Assembly (NCBI RefSeq): GCF_947494875.1
Contig: NZ_CANLWM010000001.1
Location: forward strand, 496,001 to 560,000
DNA from: an uncultured Williamsia sp.
GTDB lineage: Bacteria > Actinomycetota > Actinomycetes > Mycobacteriales > Mycobacteriaceae
DNA: 64,000 nucleotides
Direction: 5' to 3'
Shown: in pieces, positions 31,723 to 39,593 of the stretch
Layout of the letters: each line of letters begins with the position of its first letter
How positions within the stretch are numbered: the first letter of the stretch is position 1
The notes under the pieces: generated by a model
Told to the model about the DNA's origin: nothing
Databases searched by the model: none
What the model saw: the letters and a program-made list of their open reading frames with translations, nothing else
Program-made: the position numbers and the translations under genes

Positions 31723-31805
31723 GGGCGAGTGGCGGAATGGCAGACGCGCTGGCTTCAGGTGCCAGTGTCCTTCGGGACGTGGGGGTTCAAGTCCCCCTTC
31801 GCCCA
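31723..31805 (+). tRNA. leuT: tRNA-Leu (anticodon CAG)
   Basis: 83 nt, class II. Acceptor GGGCGAG/TTCGCCC with one G·T, anticodon stem CTGGC/GCCAG with loop TTCAGGT (CAG), long variable arm TGTCCTTCGGGACG, T-arm GGGGG TTCAAGT CCCCC, discriminator A. A leuT gene downstream of fhaA is conserved in mycobacteria. Confidence 0.96.
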
Positions 31806-32113
31806 CCCACACCAGCGCAGGACTCACAGACGCTGCGCGGCCGCGCGATGGTTGCGATCATCAGGATTCCTGCTAGTGCCAACAGCGGAACGCTGACGGC
31901 CGTTGCCAGCCATGCCCACGGATTCGCGAATCCGTGGAGCCAGACGGCAAAGGCGATGAGTGATGTCGTTCCGGCGGCGAAGTCCGCCGCGGCACCCAAT
32001 CGAACATTCCACCGCTCCGAGCGGTGGCCCACAGTCGTTGCGGCCCCTTTCACGAACAGGTACACCGCAGCCATGGCGAACAACCACGGCGACATTTCAG
32101 TCCAGGAATTCAT
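31787..32113 (-). CDS. Small three-helix membrane protein, unknown function
   Basis: 108 aa from the ATG at 32113; the ATG at 32095 (MSPWLFAMAAVYLF) may be the true start since GGAGG abuts the first ATG. Three likely membrane helices (SPWLFAMAAVYLFVKGAAT; ADFAAGTTSLIAFAVWLHGF; LATAVSVPLLALAGILMIAT) and a short tail with one Cys pair-like motif (SVCESCAG). No family recognised. Its stop lies inside tRNA-Leu on the opposite strand (19-nt overlap), which is unusual and tempers confidence. Confidence 0.6.
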   Translation of the reverse strand: MNSWTEMSPWLFAMAAVYLFVKGAATTVGHRSERWNVRLGAAADFAAGTTSLIAFAVWLHGFANPWAWLATAVSVPLLALAGILMIATIARPRSVCESCAGVGGRRGT

Positions 32114-32176
32114 CCTCCGGGGTTGACAGCCGAGTCCGACAAGCAGTCGCGGTGAGCGAGCGGGCACACTCTCCGC

Positions 32177-32794
32177 GTGGGTTTCGATGTCACCGAGTAC
32201 ACGACAGTGCTCATCACGCTCGTGGTCATCATGGACCCGCCGGGCCAGATACCGATCTTCCTGAGCCTCGTCGGGCACCAGACCCCCGCAGCACGGAACC
32301 GCGCGGCGTTCCAGGCGCCGGCTGTCAGCCTGCTCGTCATCTCGACGTTCGCGATCGGCGGCAAGTTCATCCTCGCCTACCTGCACATCGGTGTGCCGGC
32401 GCTCCAGGGCGCGGGAGGGCTTCTTCTTCTCCTCGTGGCGTTGCAGCTGCTGACCGGATTGGGCAACGCGTCGAATCCCCGAGCCGCCGACGGGGTGAAC
32501 GTCGCGCTCGTCCCGCTGGGGACACCGCTGCTCGCCGGTCCGGGCGCGATCGCCGCGGTGATCGTGTCGGTCTCCCAGGCCGACGACAAGGCCGGCACCT
32601 ACCTCGCCATCGCGGCGGCCATCGTCACGGTGCATCTCATCCTCGCGACGGTGCTCCGCTTCTCCACCGTCCTCATCCGCATCCTCGGCATCGGTGGGGT
32701 GACGCTCCTGGCGAAGATCGCCGGTCTGCTGCTCGCCGCGATCGCCGTCCAGCTGATCGCGAATTCGATAATGGGATTCGTGGCATCGGCCTGA
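32177..32794 (+). CDS. MarC-family integral membrane protein
   Basis: 205 aa with six likely helices. MarC/UPF0056 pattern: VVIMDPPGQIPIFLSLVGHQ, LLVALQLLTGLGN, VPLGTPLLAGPGAIAAVIV and GGVTLLAKIAGLLLAAIAVQ. Members were once linked to antibiotic resistance, but that is doubtful and the transport substrate is unknown. GTG at 32177. It diverges from the small membrane protein at 32113; only about 60 bp separate them. Confidence 0.9.
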   Translation: MGFDVTEYTTVLITLVVIMDPPGQIPIFLSLVGHQTPAARNRAAFQAPAVSLLVISTFAIGGKFILAYLHIGVPALQGAGGLLLLLVALQLLTGLGNASNPRAADGVNVALVPLGTPLLAGPGAIAAVIVSVSQADDKAGTYLAIAAAIVTVHLILATVLRFSTVLIRILGIGGVTLLAKIAGLLLAAIAVQLIANSIMGFVASA

Positions 32795-32974
32795 ATTCCA
32801 TCGTCGAACAATCGAAGAACAGGAATTTCTCGTCGTTCAGTCGAACGACTCCTCACGTTCTTCAACAGCCGCTATGATCGCTTGCGAATAACGAACACAG
32901 CACGGAGGCGTTTCGGGGGTCTCGCTCGAGTGCTCGTCCCTGACGACGGTGTAGAGACGACGACGGAGAGCGAC

Positions 32975-33229
32975 GTGAGCGAACAGGGTGGGGCCCCGGT
33001 GGTGAACGCGGTCGTCGGGCTCCCGGACGGCAAGGGCATGTGTGTCGAGACCCGCTCGGAGGACGGGACCGCGATCGAGATGCTGGCCTCCACCGGTCAC
33101 GTCGTCCGCATCACCGTTCGTCCCGGCGGCGAGATCGTCGTCGCGACCGACGGTCTCGACCGCTCCGGGCACATAGTCACCGTCGACACCGACGGCGTCG
33201 TCTCTCCGGAGCCCGTCACCGTCCGCTGA
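32975..33229 (+). CDS. Hypothetical 84-residue protein
   Basis: Starts SEQGGAPVVNAVVGLPDGKG and ends SPEPVTVR; no membrane helix, a single Cys, mostly short beta-rich segments (EMLASTGHVVRITVRPGG, EIVVATDGLDRSGHIVTVDT). I chose the GTG at 32975 because GGAG lies 7 nt upstream; the frame is open from an ATG-less start at 32882. No family recognised. A hairpin at 33236 follows the stop. Confidence 0.6.
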   Translation: MSEQGGAPVVNAVVGLPDGKGMCVETRSEDGTAIEMLASTGHVVRITVRPGGEIVVATDGLDRSGHIVTVDTDGVVSPEPVTVR

Positions 33230-33235
33230 GCAGAC

Positions 33236-33263
33236 CACCCCGGACCGGAATCGGCCCGGGGTG
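33236..33263. terminator. Bidirectional terminator-like hairpin
   Basis: Arms CACCCCGG (33236–33243) and CCGGGGTG (33256–33263) with a 12-nt loop, between the convergent ends of the hypothetical gene and proX. No long T-run. Confidence 0.6.
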
Positions 33264-33276
33264 CTGCTCGTCTGTC

Positions 33277-34275
33277 TCAGGGCGTGACGAAGCCGTTCGA
33301 GATCATCCAGTCCCGCGCCACCGTCGCCGGCTCCTTGCCGTCCACGTCGACCTGACGGTTCATCGACGTGATCGCGGTGTTCGTCAACTTGTCCGACACC
33401 GGCGCCATCACCTTCGCGATGTCGGGGTGGTCGAGCGCGAACTGCTTGCGCATCACGATCGCGGCGTTGTAGTTCGGGAAGAACTTCTTGTCGTCGGTGA
33501 GGACCTGGAGGTCCAGAGCCTGGATCCGACCGTCGGTGGTGAACACCTCGCCGAAGGCACACTGCCCGCCGTTCGCGGTCGCCGAGTAGATGATGCCGGT
33601 CTGCAGGATCGACACCTGCGCCTTCGTCACGGGGAACCCGTACGCCGCGGCCATGCCGGGGAAACCGTCCTGGCGAGAACGGAACTCGGTCTCGAGACAG
33701 GTGCGCGCCGCACCCGGGTCACGGTTGACGAGGGCGGCGTAGTCGCTGAGCGTCTTCACGCCGGTCTTTTGCACGGTCGCCTTGTTGGCGGCCAGCGCGT
33801 AGGTGTTGTTCATCGGCGCCGGGGCGGTCCAGACCAGACCGTTCTTCTTCAGGTCCTCGTCGCGGACGGCCTCGAACTGCTTGCGCTCGTCGGGGATCGG
33901 CTTCTCGTTGCCCAGGTAGTTGATCCACCCGGTGCCGGTGTACTCGTAGGTGATGTCGACCTGACCCTCGATCTCGGAGTCTCGTGTCGATCGCGACCCG
34001 ACGATGCTGGTGAGGTCCCGCACGTCCGCGCCGGCGGCCATCAGTGCGAATTCGATGATGTAGCCGAGGATCACCTGCTCGGTGAACTCCTTCGAGCCCA
34101 CCGTCACCTTCACGTCCTTGAGCGCGGCGACCGGCTTGATCGATCCCGGCTGCACGGTGAACGGGGGCGTGCTGCCCGACGCGAGCCCGCAGGCGGCGGT
34201 GACCGCGATCATCAGTCCCGAGAGCGACAGCAGCACAGCGGTTCTCGCATGGCGCGAGAGAGTGGAGACGCTCAC
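33277..34275 (-). CDS. proX: Osmoprotectant ABC transporter, substrate-binding lipoprotein
   Basis: 332 aa. Signal sequence ends in a lipobox (VTAAC), so Cys is lipidated. The OpuAC-type domain has VTVGSKEFTEQVILGYIIEF and YEYTGTGWINYLG, typical of glycine betaine/choline-type binding proteins of the QAT family. GTG at 34275 overlaps the upstream permease stop by 4 nt; a longer frame upstream lacks a signal peptide at its start. Last gene of the four-gene minus-strand operon. Confidence 0.92.
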   Translation of the reverse strand: MSVSTLSRHARTAVLLSLSGLMIAVTAACGLASGSTPPFTVQPGSIKPVAALKDVKVTVGSKEFTEQVILGYIIEFALMAAGADVRDLTSIVGSRSTRDSEIEGQVDITYEYTGTGWINYLGNEKPIPDERKQFEAVRDEDLKKNGLVWTAPAPMNNTYALAANKATVQKTGVKTLSDYAALVNRDPGAARTCLETEFRSRQDGFPGMAAAYGFPVTKAQVSILQTGIIYSATANGGQCAFGEVFTTDGRIQALDLQVLTDDKKFFPNYNAAIVMRKQFALDHPDIAKVMAPVSDKLTNTAITSMNRQVDVDGKEPATVARDWMISNGFVTP

Positions 34276-35045
34276 AGCCTCAATCCCTTCGGCCCGAGCC
34301 AGCGTTCGGCAAGTGCGCCCGCCCAGTCGACGAGGAGCGCGAGACATGCGGCGAGAACGGCGCCGAGGATGAGGGCGACGTTGTCACGCAGCTTGTAGCC
34401 GGTGTCGATGAGGATCCCGAGGCCGCCGGCGTCGACGAGGAAGCTCAGCGTGGCGGTGCCGACGGCGAGCACCAGCGATGTGCGCAGGCCGGCGAGGATG
34501 TACGGGATGGCCAGGGGGAACTCGATCCGCCAGAGGATGGCCGGCTTCGACATGCCCTGTCCCCGACCGGCGTCGATGATCGCGCGGTCGACGCTGGCGT
34601 ATCCGAGCAGGGTGTTGGCCAACACCGGGAGCAGCGAGTAGATGGCGACCGGGATCACGCCGATCCAGAACCCTGTGGTCGCGGTCCAGAGGAACAGCAG
34701 CACCAGCAGGCCGATGGCCGGTGTCGCCTGACCGATGTTCGCGATGGCGACGGCGATCGGCGAGAACCGCACGATGCCAGGACGACTGAGCAGGGTTCCC
34801 AGGGGCACCGCGATCGCCACGACGATCGCGGCGACGACGATGCTGATGAGGAGGTGCTGCCAGACGAGGGTCGCCAGGTTCGACGGGTTGATCGTCTCCT
34901 TCTGGGTGGCGGTGAGGCTCTGGGTGAACGCCCAGGCGATCACGGCGGCGGCCACCGCCAGCACCACCAGTGGTTGGATCAGCAGGCGGACACGGCCTTC
35001 GGTCTCGACCTCGGCGGCCTGGACCGCCGTCGTGGTCGCCGTCAT
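34272..35045 (-). CDS. proZ: Osmoprotectant ABC transporter permease (second)
   Basis: 257 aa with about six membrane helices. EAA-like loop YASVDRAIIDAGRGQGMSKP contacts the ATPase. Quaternary-amine permease family. Starts at the ATG 35045–35043, which overlaps the proV stop (ATGA). The N-terminal 30 residues are an extra cytoplasmic segment. Confidence 0.92.
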   Translation of the reverse strand: MTATTTAVQAAEVETEGRVRLLIQPLVVLAVAAAVIAWAFTQSLTATQKETINPSNLATLVWQHLLISIVVAAIVVAIAVPLGTLLSRPGIVRFSPIAVAIANIGQATPAIGLLVLLFLWTATTGFWIGVIPVAIYSLLPVLANTLLGYASVDRAIIDAGRGQGMSKPAILWRIEFPLAIPYILAGLRTSLVLAVGTATLSFLVDAGGLGILIDTGYKLRDNVALILGAVLAACLALLVDWAGALAERWLGPKGLRL

Positions 35046-36223
35046 ACCGCCTCGCCCGCCGTGGCGCCGCGCAGGTCGCGGATGGCCGACATCAACGTCT
35101 CGATCACGACGACGCCTTCGTAGCGACCGTTGCGGCCGGTGACGATCGCCGAGACGCAGCCGGTCGACAGGATTGCCTCGAGCGCCTGCTGCAGCGTCGA
35201 GGACATCGACACCAGGTCGGCGGGGACACCGGCGTCGCGCAGATTCGACGCGGTCCGCAGGTGGTGGTCGCGTACCCACCGGACCGGCCGGTCGCGGTCG
35301 TCGACGATGACTCCCCAGTCGTCGTCGGAGGCGTCGATCGCGCGGGCGAGTTGGTCGACCGGGTCGTTCTCGTGCGCCGACGGCCGCAGCTCGAGCTGCA
35401 CGTCGCGGACACGCTTGAGGCCGAGCTGCTGCAGCAGTGCACCCTTGCCGACGAAGCCCTCGACCATCTCGGTGGCCGGGTTGGCGAGGATCGCCTCGGG
35501 GGTGTCGTACTGCTGGATGGACGACTGGTCACCGAGGACGGCGATGCGGTCGCCCAGCTTGACGGCCTCGGCGAAGTCGTGGGTGACGAAGACGATCGTG
35601 GTGCCGATCTCGGCGTGCAGGCGGATCAGCTCGTCCTGCAGCGACGCCCGGGTGATGGGGTCGACGGCGCCGAACGGCTCGTCCATGAGCAGGACGGGCG
35701 GGTCGGCGGCGAGAGCGCGGGCGACGCCGACGCGCTGCTGCTGACCGCCGGAGAGCTGGCGGGGGAACCGGCGCGCGTAGAGGGCCGGGTCGAGACCGAC
35801 GAGCGACAGCATCTCCTCGACGCGGGCGGAGATCCTCTTCTTGTCCCACTTCAGCAGTCCGGGCACCATCGCCACGTTCTGCTCGATGGTCATGTGCGGG
35901 AACAGCCCTGCCTGCTGGATCGAGTAGCCGATGGAGCGGCGCAGCTCGTTCGCCGGGATCGACAGCGCGTCGCGGCCACCGATCATGATCGAGCCCGATG
36001 TCGGCTCGATGAGGCGGTTGATCATGCGCATGGTGGTCGTCTTGCCGCACCCCGACGGACCGACGAAGACGACGATCTCGCCCGCGTCGATCGTCATCGA
36101 GACGTCCTCGACGGCGGCTTTCGGCTGGCCGGCGTAGCGCTTGCTGACGTGGTCGAGGACGATCTCGACCCCGGTCGACTCCGACGACGAGGTCACGGCC
36201 GACCTCTCCTGCACACCGGTCAT
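35042..36223 (-). CDS. proV: Osmoprotectant ABC transporter ATP-binding protein with CBS-like tail
   Basis: 393 aa. Walker A GPSGCGKTTTMRMINRL, signature QLSGGQQQRVGVARAL, Walker B VLLMDEPFGAVDP, switch His in VFVTHDFAEA. The C-terminal 120 residues resemble a CBS pair (VSMSSTLQQALEAILSTG…YEGVVVIETLMSAI), which senses ionic strength in OpuA-type systems. I chose the ATG at 36223–36221, overlapping the proW stop by 4 nt; the longer frame is a shadow of proW. Confidence 0.94.
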   Translation of the reverse strand: MTGVQERSAVTSSSESTGVEIVLDHVSKRYAGQPKAAVEDVSMTIDAGEIVVFVGPSGCGKTTTMRMINRLIEPTSGSIMIGGRDALSIPANELRRSIGYSIQQAGLFPHMTIEQNVAMVPGLLKWDKKRISARVEEMLSLVGLDPALYARRFPRQLSGGQQQRVGVARALAADPPVLLMDEPFGAVDPITRASLQDELIRLHAEIGTTIVFVTHDFAEAVKLGDRIAVLGDQSSIQQYDTPEAILANPATEMVEGFVGKGALLQQLGLKRVRDVQLELRPSAHENDPVDQLARAIDASDDDWGVIVDDRDRPVRWVRDHHLRTASNLRDAGVPADLVSMSSTLQQALEAILSTGCVSAIVTGRNGRYEGVVVIETLMSAIRDLRGATAGEAV

Positions 36224-36870
36224 GCTGCGAGTCCCTTCGACGTGGTGAGACGGCCGATCACCTGGTAGATCGCGTCCAGTACGAGCGCCAGCACCACGAT
36301 GAGGATGGTGCCGGTGAGTGCCATCGGGATGGCGGTGGGGCTGCCGATACGGGCGAGTCCCGAGAAGATGAGGTTGCCCAGGCCGGGGCCCTTGGCGTAG
36401 GCGGCGATGGCAAGGATGCCCATGGCCATCTGCGAGCTGACGCGCATGCCGGACAGCACCGACGGCCAGGCGAGTCGCATCTCCACGCGCCACAGCGTCT
36501 GGATCCGTGACATGCCGGTCCCCCGCGCGGCGTCGACCAGAGCGGGGTCGACCGCGGTGAGTCCGACGATCGTGTTCCGGATGATCGGCAGCAGCGAGTA
36601 GAGGACCAGCGCGATGACGCTGGGCGTCACACCGAGGTGGAAGATCGGGATCAGCAGGCCGAGCAGCGCGAACGACGGGATCGTGAGGATCGCCGACGAG
36701 AGCGAGTTCGCGAGCGACGACGCGGTCGCGTTCCGGTAGGTGAGCACCCCGATCGCCACGGCGATGATCGTGGCGAGGATGACGCTCTGCACCACGGCAC
36801 TGACGTGCTGATAGCTGTCGAACAGCAGCTGGCGCCGGTGGTCGGTGAAGTAGTTCCAGACGTTGTCCAC
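36220..36870 (-). CDS. proW: Osmoprotectant ABC transporter permease (first)
   Basis: 216 aa with about five or six membrane helices; conserved loop GLTAVDPALVDAARGTGMSR matches the ATPase-contact motif of OpuBB/ProW permeases. GTG at 36870–36868 with GAGGAGGG upstream. First gene of the proW–proV–proZ–proX operon, each start overlapping the previous stop by 4 nt. It diverges from the dioxygenase gene across 126 bp. Confidence 0.92.
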   Translation of the reverse strand: MDNVWNYFTDHRRQLLFDSYQHVSAVVQSVILATIIAVAIGVLTYRNATASSLANSLSSAILTIPSFALLGLLIPIFHLGVTPSVIALVLYSLLPIIRNTIVGLTAVDPALVDAARGTGMSRIQTLWRVEMRLAWPSVLSGMRVSSQMAMGILAIAAYAKGPGLGNLIFSGLARIGSPTAIPMALTGTILIVVLALVLDAIYQVIGRLTTSKGLAA

Positions 36871-36996
36871 GGGCCCTCCTCACTGGTGAATGTGGCCCGT
36901 GCGACCAGCGCGCCGTGGTCTCGACGGCCATCGCAGTTCGGCTCAGTATGACCGCAAGCCTTCCGCCATGAACGAAATCAGGGCATACATGCTGGT

Positions 36997-37995
36997 ATGA
37001 CGGCGATTCTGGAACCCACGAGCACCATCGCGATCCCGCACGCCGCCTTCGCCGACCCCCGCGTGACGCTGACGAAGATCGGCCACCACCTCGGTGCGCG
37101 GATCGACGGACTGCACTTGTCGGAGGACCTCGACGACACCACCGTCGCCGACATCCGTCGGGCCGTGTTGACGCACAAGGTCGTCGTCGTCACCGGGCAG
37201 CATCACATCGACGACGACGGGCAGTACTCGTTCGCCTCGCGGCTCGGCATCCCGACCAAGGCGCATCCGACCGTCCTCTCGCGAGGCGAGGATCTGCTGC
37301 CGCTGGAGGGGGCCGCGAACTCGTGGCACACCGACGTCACGTTCGTCGACCGCGTCCCGAAGATGTCGGTGCTGCGGGCGGTGGTCCAGCCCGAGTACGG
37401 CGGCGCCACGATGTGGGCGTCGACGGTCGCCGCGTACGCCGCGCTTCCCCAGCCGTTGCGGGTCCTCGCCGATGCGCTGCGCGCCGTGCACACCAACGAC
37501 TACGACTACGCCGAGCACCTCACGGTCGGGGACTCCAGCGACCCGGCCTACCGGGAGGAGTTCGTGCGCACGGTCTTCCGGACCGAGCACCCCGTGGTGC
37601 GTGTCCACCCCGAGACCGGCGAGCGGGCGCTGACCCTCGGCCACTTCGTCGACTCCTTCGTCGGGCTGAAGACCTCGGAAACGGCGGACATCCTGCGACT
37701 CCTGCAGGCACGCATCGAGCGCCCCGACAACACGGTGCGGTGGGCGTGGTCGCCGGGCGACATCGCGATCTGGGACAACCGCTCGACGCAGCACTACGGC
37801 GTCGCCGATTTCGGGGGTGCCTACCGTCGGGTGAACCGCGTTACTCTCGCCGGCGACGTCCCGGTCGGGGTCGACGGCCGCAGGTCGACGGTCATCTCGG
37901 GGGACGCCTCGCACTACTCCGTGATCGACGAGCCGTCGCGTCTCACCGACTTCGTCCCCGCCAGCGACCGGAGCGTCTCCGGCTTCGCCCACTGA
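36997..37995 (+). CDS. TauD/TfdA-family Fe(II)/2-oxoglutarate dioxygenase
   Basis: 332 aa. Iron-binding facial triad HTD (about His111 and Asp113, in SWHTDVTF) and distal His near 266 (TQHYGVADF); 2-oxoglutarate Arg in RRVNRVTLAGDVP. It closely resembles alkylsulfatase/taurine dioxygenases such as Rv3406, including FRTEHPVVRVHPETGERALT. Likely releases sulfite or sulfate from an organic sulfur compound; the substrate is not shown by sequence. CATAC/GTATG repeats (36984–36999) overlap the ATG, and no ribosome-binding site is visible, so the message may be leaderless. Confidence 0.9.
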   Translation: MTAILEPTSTIAIPHAAFADPRVTLTKIGHHLGARIDGLHLSEDLDDTTVADIRRAVLTHKVVVVTGQHHIDDDGQYSFASRLGIPTKAHPTVLSRGEDLLPLEGAANSWHTDVTFVDRVPKMSVLRAVVQPEYGGATMWASTVAAYAALPQPLRVLADALRAVHTNDYDYAEHLTVGDSSDPAYREEFVRTVFRTEHPVVRVHPETGERALTLGHFVDSFVGLKTSETADILRLLQARIERPDNTVRWAWSPGDIAIWDNRSTQHYGVADFGGAYRRVNRVTLAGDVPVGVDGRRSTVISGDASHYSVIDEPSRLTDFVPASDRSVSGFAH

Positions 37996-38056
37996 CCGGC
38001 CCTAACCTCGAAGGCGGGCTGCCCGTGCGGGTGGCCACCGGCAGGAGGAGACGCAG

Positions 38057-38491
38057 ATGGTCCAGGTGACGCGGACGTTCACCGCGCGGGTCGCGCAGCC
38101 GGCGGCGGTCGCGTACCTGCGCGACTTCGCCAATGCCACCGAATGGGATCCCGGCAGCGTGAGCAACGTGCAGACCGGCGACGGACCCGTCGGCGTGGGC
38201 ACGGTGTGGCACAACACGTCGTCGTTCGGGGGCGCGAAGCCGGAACTGGACTACACCCTGGTCCGCGACGACCCGGACCACGTGCGCTTCGAGGGCGCGA
38301 ACTCGTCGACCGACACCGCCGACGACATCGCGGTCCGCGATCTCGGCGACGGCCGCAGCGAGATCACCTACACCGCGACGATCCGTCCGAAGGGCATCTG
38401 GCGGTTGGGTGCGCCGATCTTCTGGGTGTTGTTCCAGCGCATCGCGGGCGAGACGGTCTCGTCGATGACGCGTTCGCTGGAGAAGCTGTAG
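38057..38491 (+). CDS. SRPBCC-family (START-like) protein
   Basis: 144 aa. Polyketide-cyclase/dehydrase-type fold: TRTFTARVAQPAAVAYLRDF, NATEWDPGSVSNVQ, and a C-terminal amphipathic helix IFWVLFQRIAGETVSSMTRS. Binds a hydrophobic ligand in a cleft; the ligand is unknown. AGGAGGAG lies 6 nt before the ATG. No operon partner is clear. Confidence 0.85.
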   Translation: MVQVTRTFTARVAQPAAVAYLRDFANATEWDPGSVSNVQTGDGPVGVGTVWHNTSSFGGAKPELDYTLVRDDPDHVRFEGANSSTDTADDIAVRDLGDGRSEITYTATIRPKGIWRLGAPIFWVLFQRIAGETVSSMTRSLEKL

Positions 38492-38546
38492 CGACCCTGC
38501 ACTAGTGTCGTACGCCACAGGAGTTCCGACACAGGGTGAGTGAGCG

Positions 38547-39593
38547 ATGCGAGGTGCACGTCCCGCGCAGTCGACACCTCGCCACCGCTCGCGCATCGAG
38601 GCGATCTCGCGGTACACGATCGGTGCGGCCGCGGCGAACTTCGCCCTGCTGGCCTACCTGACCCGGCTCTACACCGACAGCCCGCTGTGGCTGGACGTCA
38701 TCGTCGTCGCGTTCGGGACGGCATCGCTCGTCACCGCCGTGGTGTGGGTCGTCAGCCGGTGGTTCCTCACGCCACGCGGCATCCGCGCGTTCATCGTCTT
38801 CGCCGACCTCGGGACGTCTGTGGTCCTCACGTCCATCGAGCCCCAGGCCGACTCCGTGATCGGGTGTGCGTTGTTCGGCGTCGTGGGGCTGATGGCCGTG
38901 TTCTTCCTCCCGCGGCGATGGCTCGTCGCGCACACCGTTTTCGCTGCGGCCGTCACGGTTGCGTTCGCGGGCGCGGCCGTCGCCGACGGGGCGGGAGTCG
39001 TCTACGTCATCGTGCGCGCGGACGTCGTCCTCGCCGCGGTCGTCGGGCCGATCCTGACGGTCGAACTCGCCTGGCGCACCATGCGTGAGCGCGCTGTGCT
39101 CGCGTCGACGGACCCGCTGACCGGGATCCGCAACCTCCGCGGCATGTGGAGTGCGATGGTCCCGATGGTCGCGCGGTCCGCGCGGACGGGAGAGTCGGTG
39201 GCCGTCGCGGTCGCCGACATCGACGGGTTCAAATCCGTCAACGACATGCACGGCCACGACATCGGCGACGAGGTGCTGCAGCACGTCGCGAGCGAGTTGA
39301 CCGACCACATCGGCGATCTCGGTGTCGTCGCCCGCAGTGGCGGCGAGGAGTTCACCATCGCGTTGGTCCATCCGAGCGTCGACGTGCTCTGCGACCGGGT
39401 CCAGGAGATCCCGACCCGGCTGTCGGGTGGGCCGCAGGCTCCGACCGTGACCTTGAGCGTCGGGGTCACCTTCGTCGCACACGACACCGGCACCACCCCG
39501 CGGGACGCCGCCCGCGCGGCCCACCGACAGGCGGACAAGGTGATGTACGAACAGAAGCGGTCCGGCGGCAACGGGGTGCGGGTGCGCCGGTGA
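38547..39593 (+). CDS. Membrane-bound diguanylate cyclase (GGDEF domain)
   Basis: 348 aa. About six membrane helices in the first 180 residues, then a GGDEF domain (LASTDPLTGIRNLRGMWSAM; VADIDGFKSVNDMHGHDIGD; active-site RSGGEEF). It makes cyclic di-GMP from two GTP. The residues before GGEEF (GDLGVVARS) lack the RxxD inhibitory site, so product inhibition is not expected. No EAL domain. Its TGA overlaps the ligB GTG (GTGA), implying co-translation with DNA ligase. Confidence 0.92.
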   Translation: MRGARPAQSTPRHRSRIEAISRYTIGAAAANFALLAYLTRLYTDSPLWLDVIVVAFGTASLVTAVVWVVSRWFLTPRGIRAFIVFADLGTSVVLTSIEPQADSVIGCALFGVVGLMAVFFLPRRWLVAHTVFAAAVTVAFAGAAVADGAGVVYVIVRADVVLAAVVGPILTVELAWRTMRERAVLASTDPLTGIRNLRGMWSAMVPMVARSARTGESVAVAVADIDGFKSVNDMHGHDIGDEVLQHVASELTDHIGDLGVVARSGGEEFTIALVHPSVDVLCDRVQEIPTRLSGGPQAPTVTLSVGVTFVAHDTGTTPRDAARAAHRQADKVMYEQKRSGGNGVRVRR

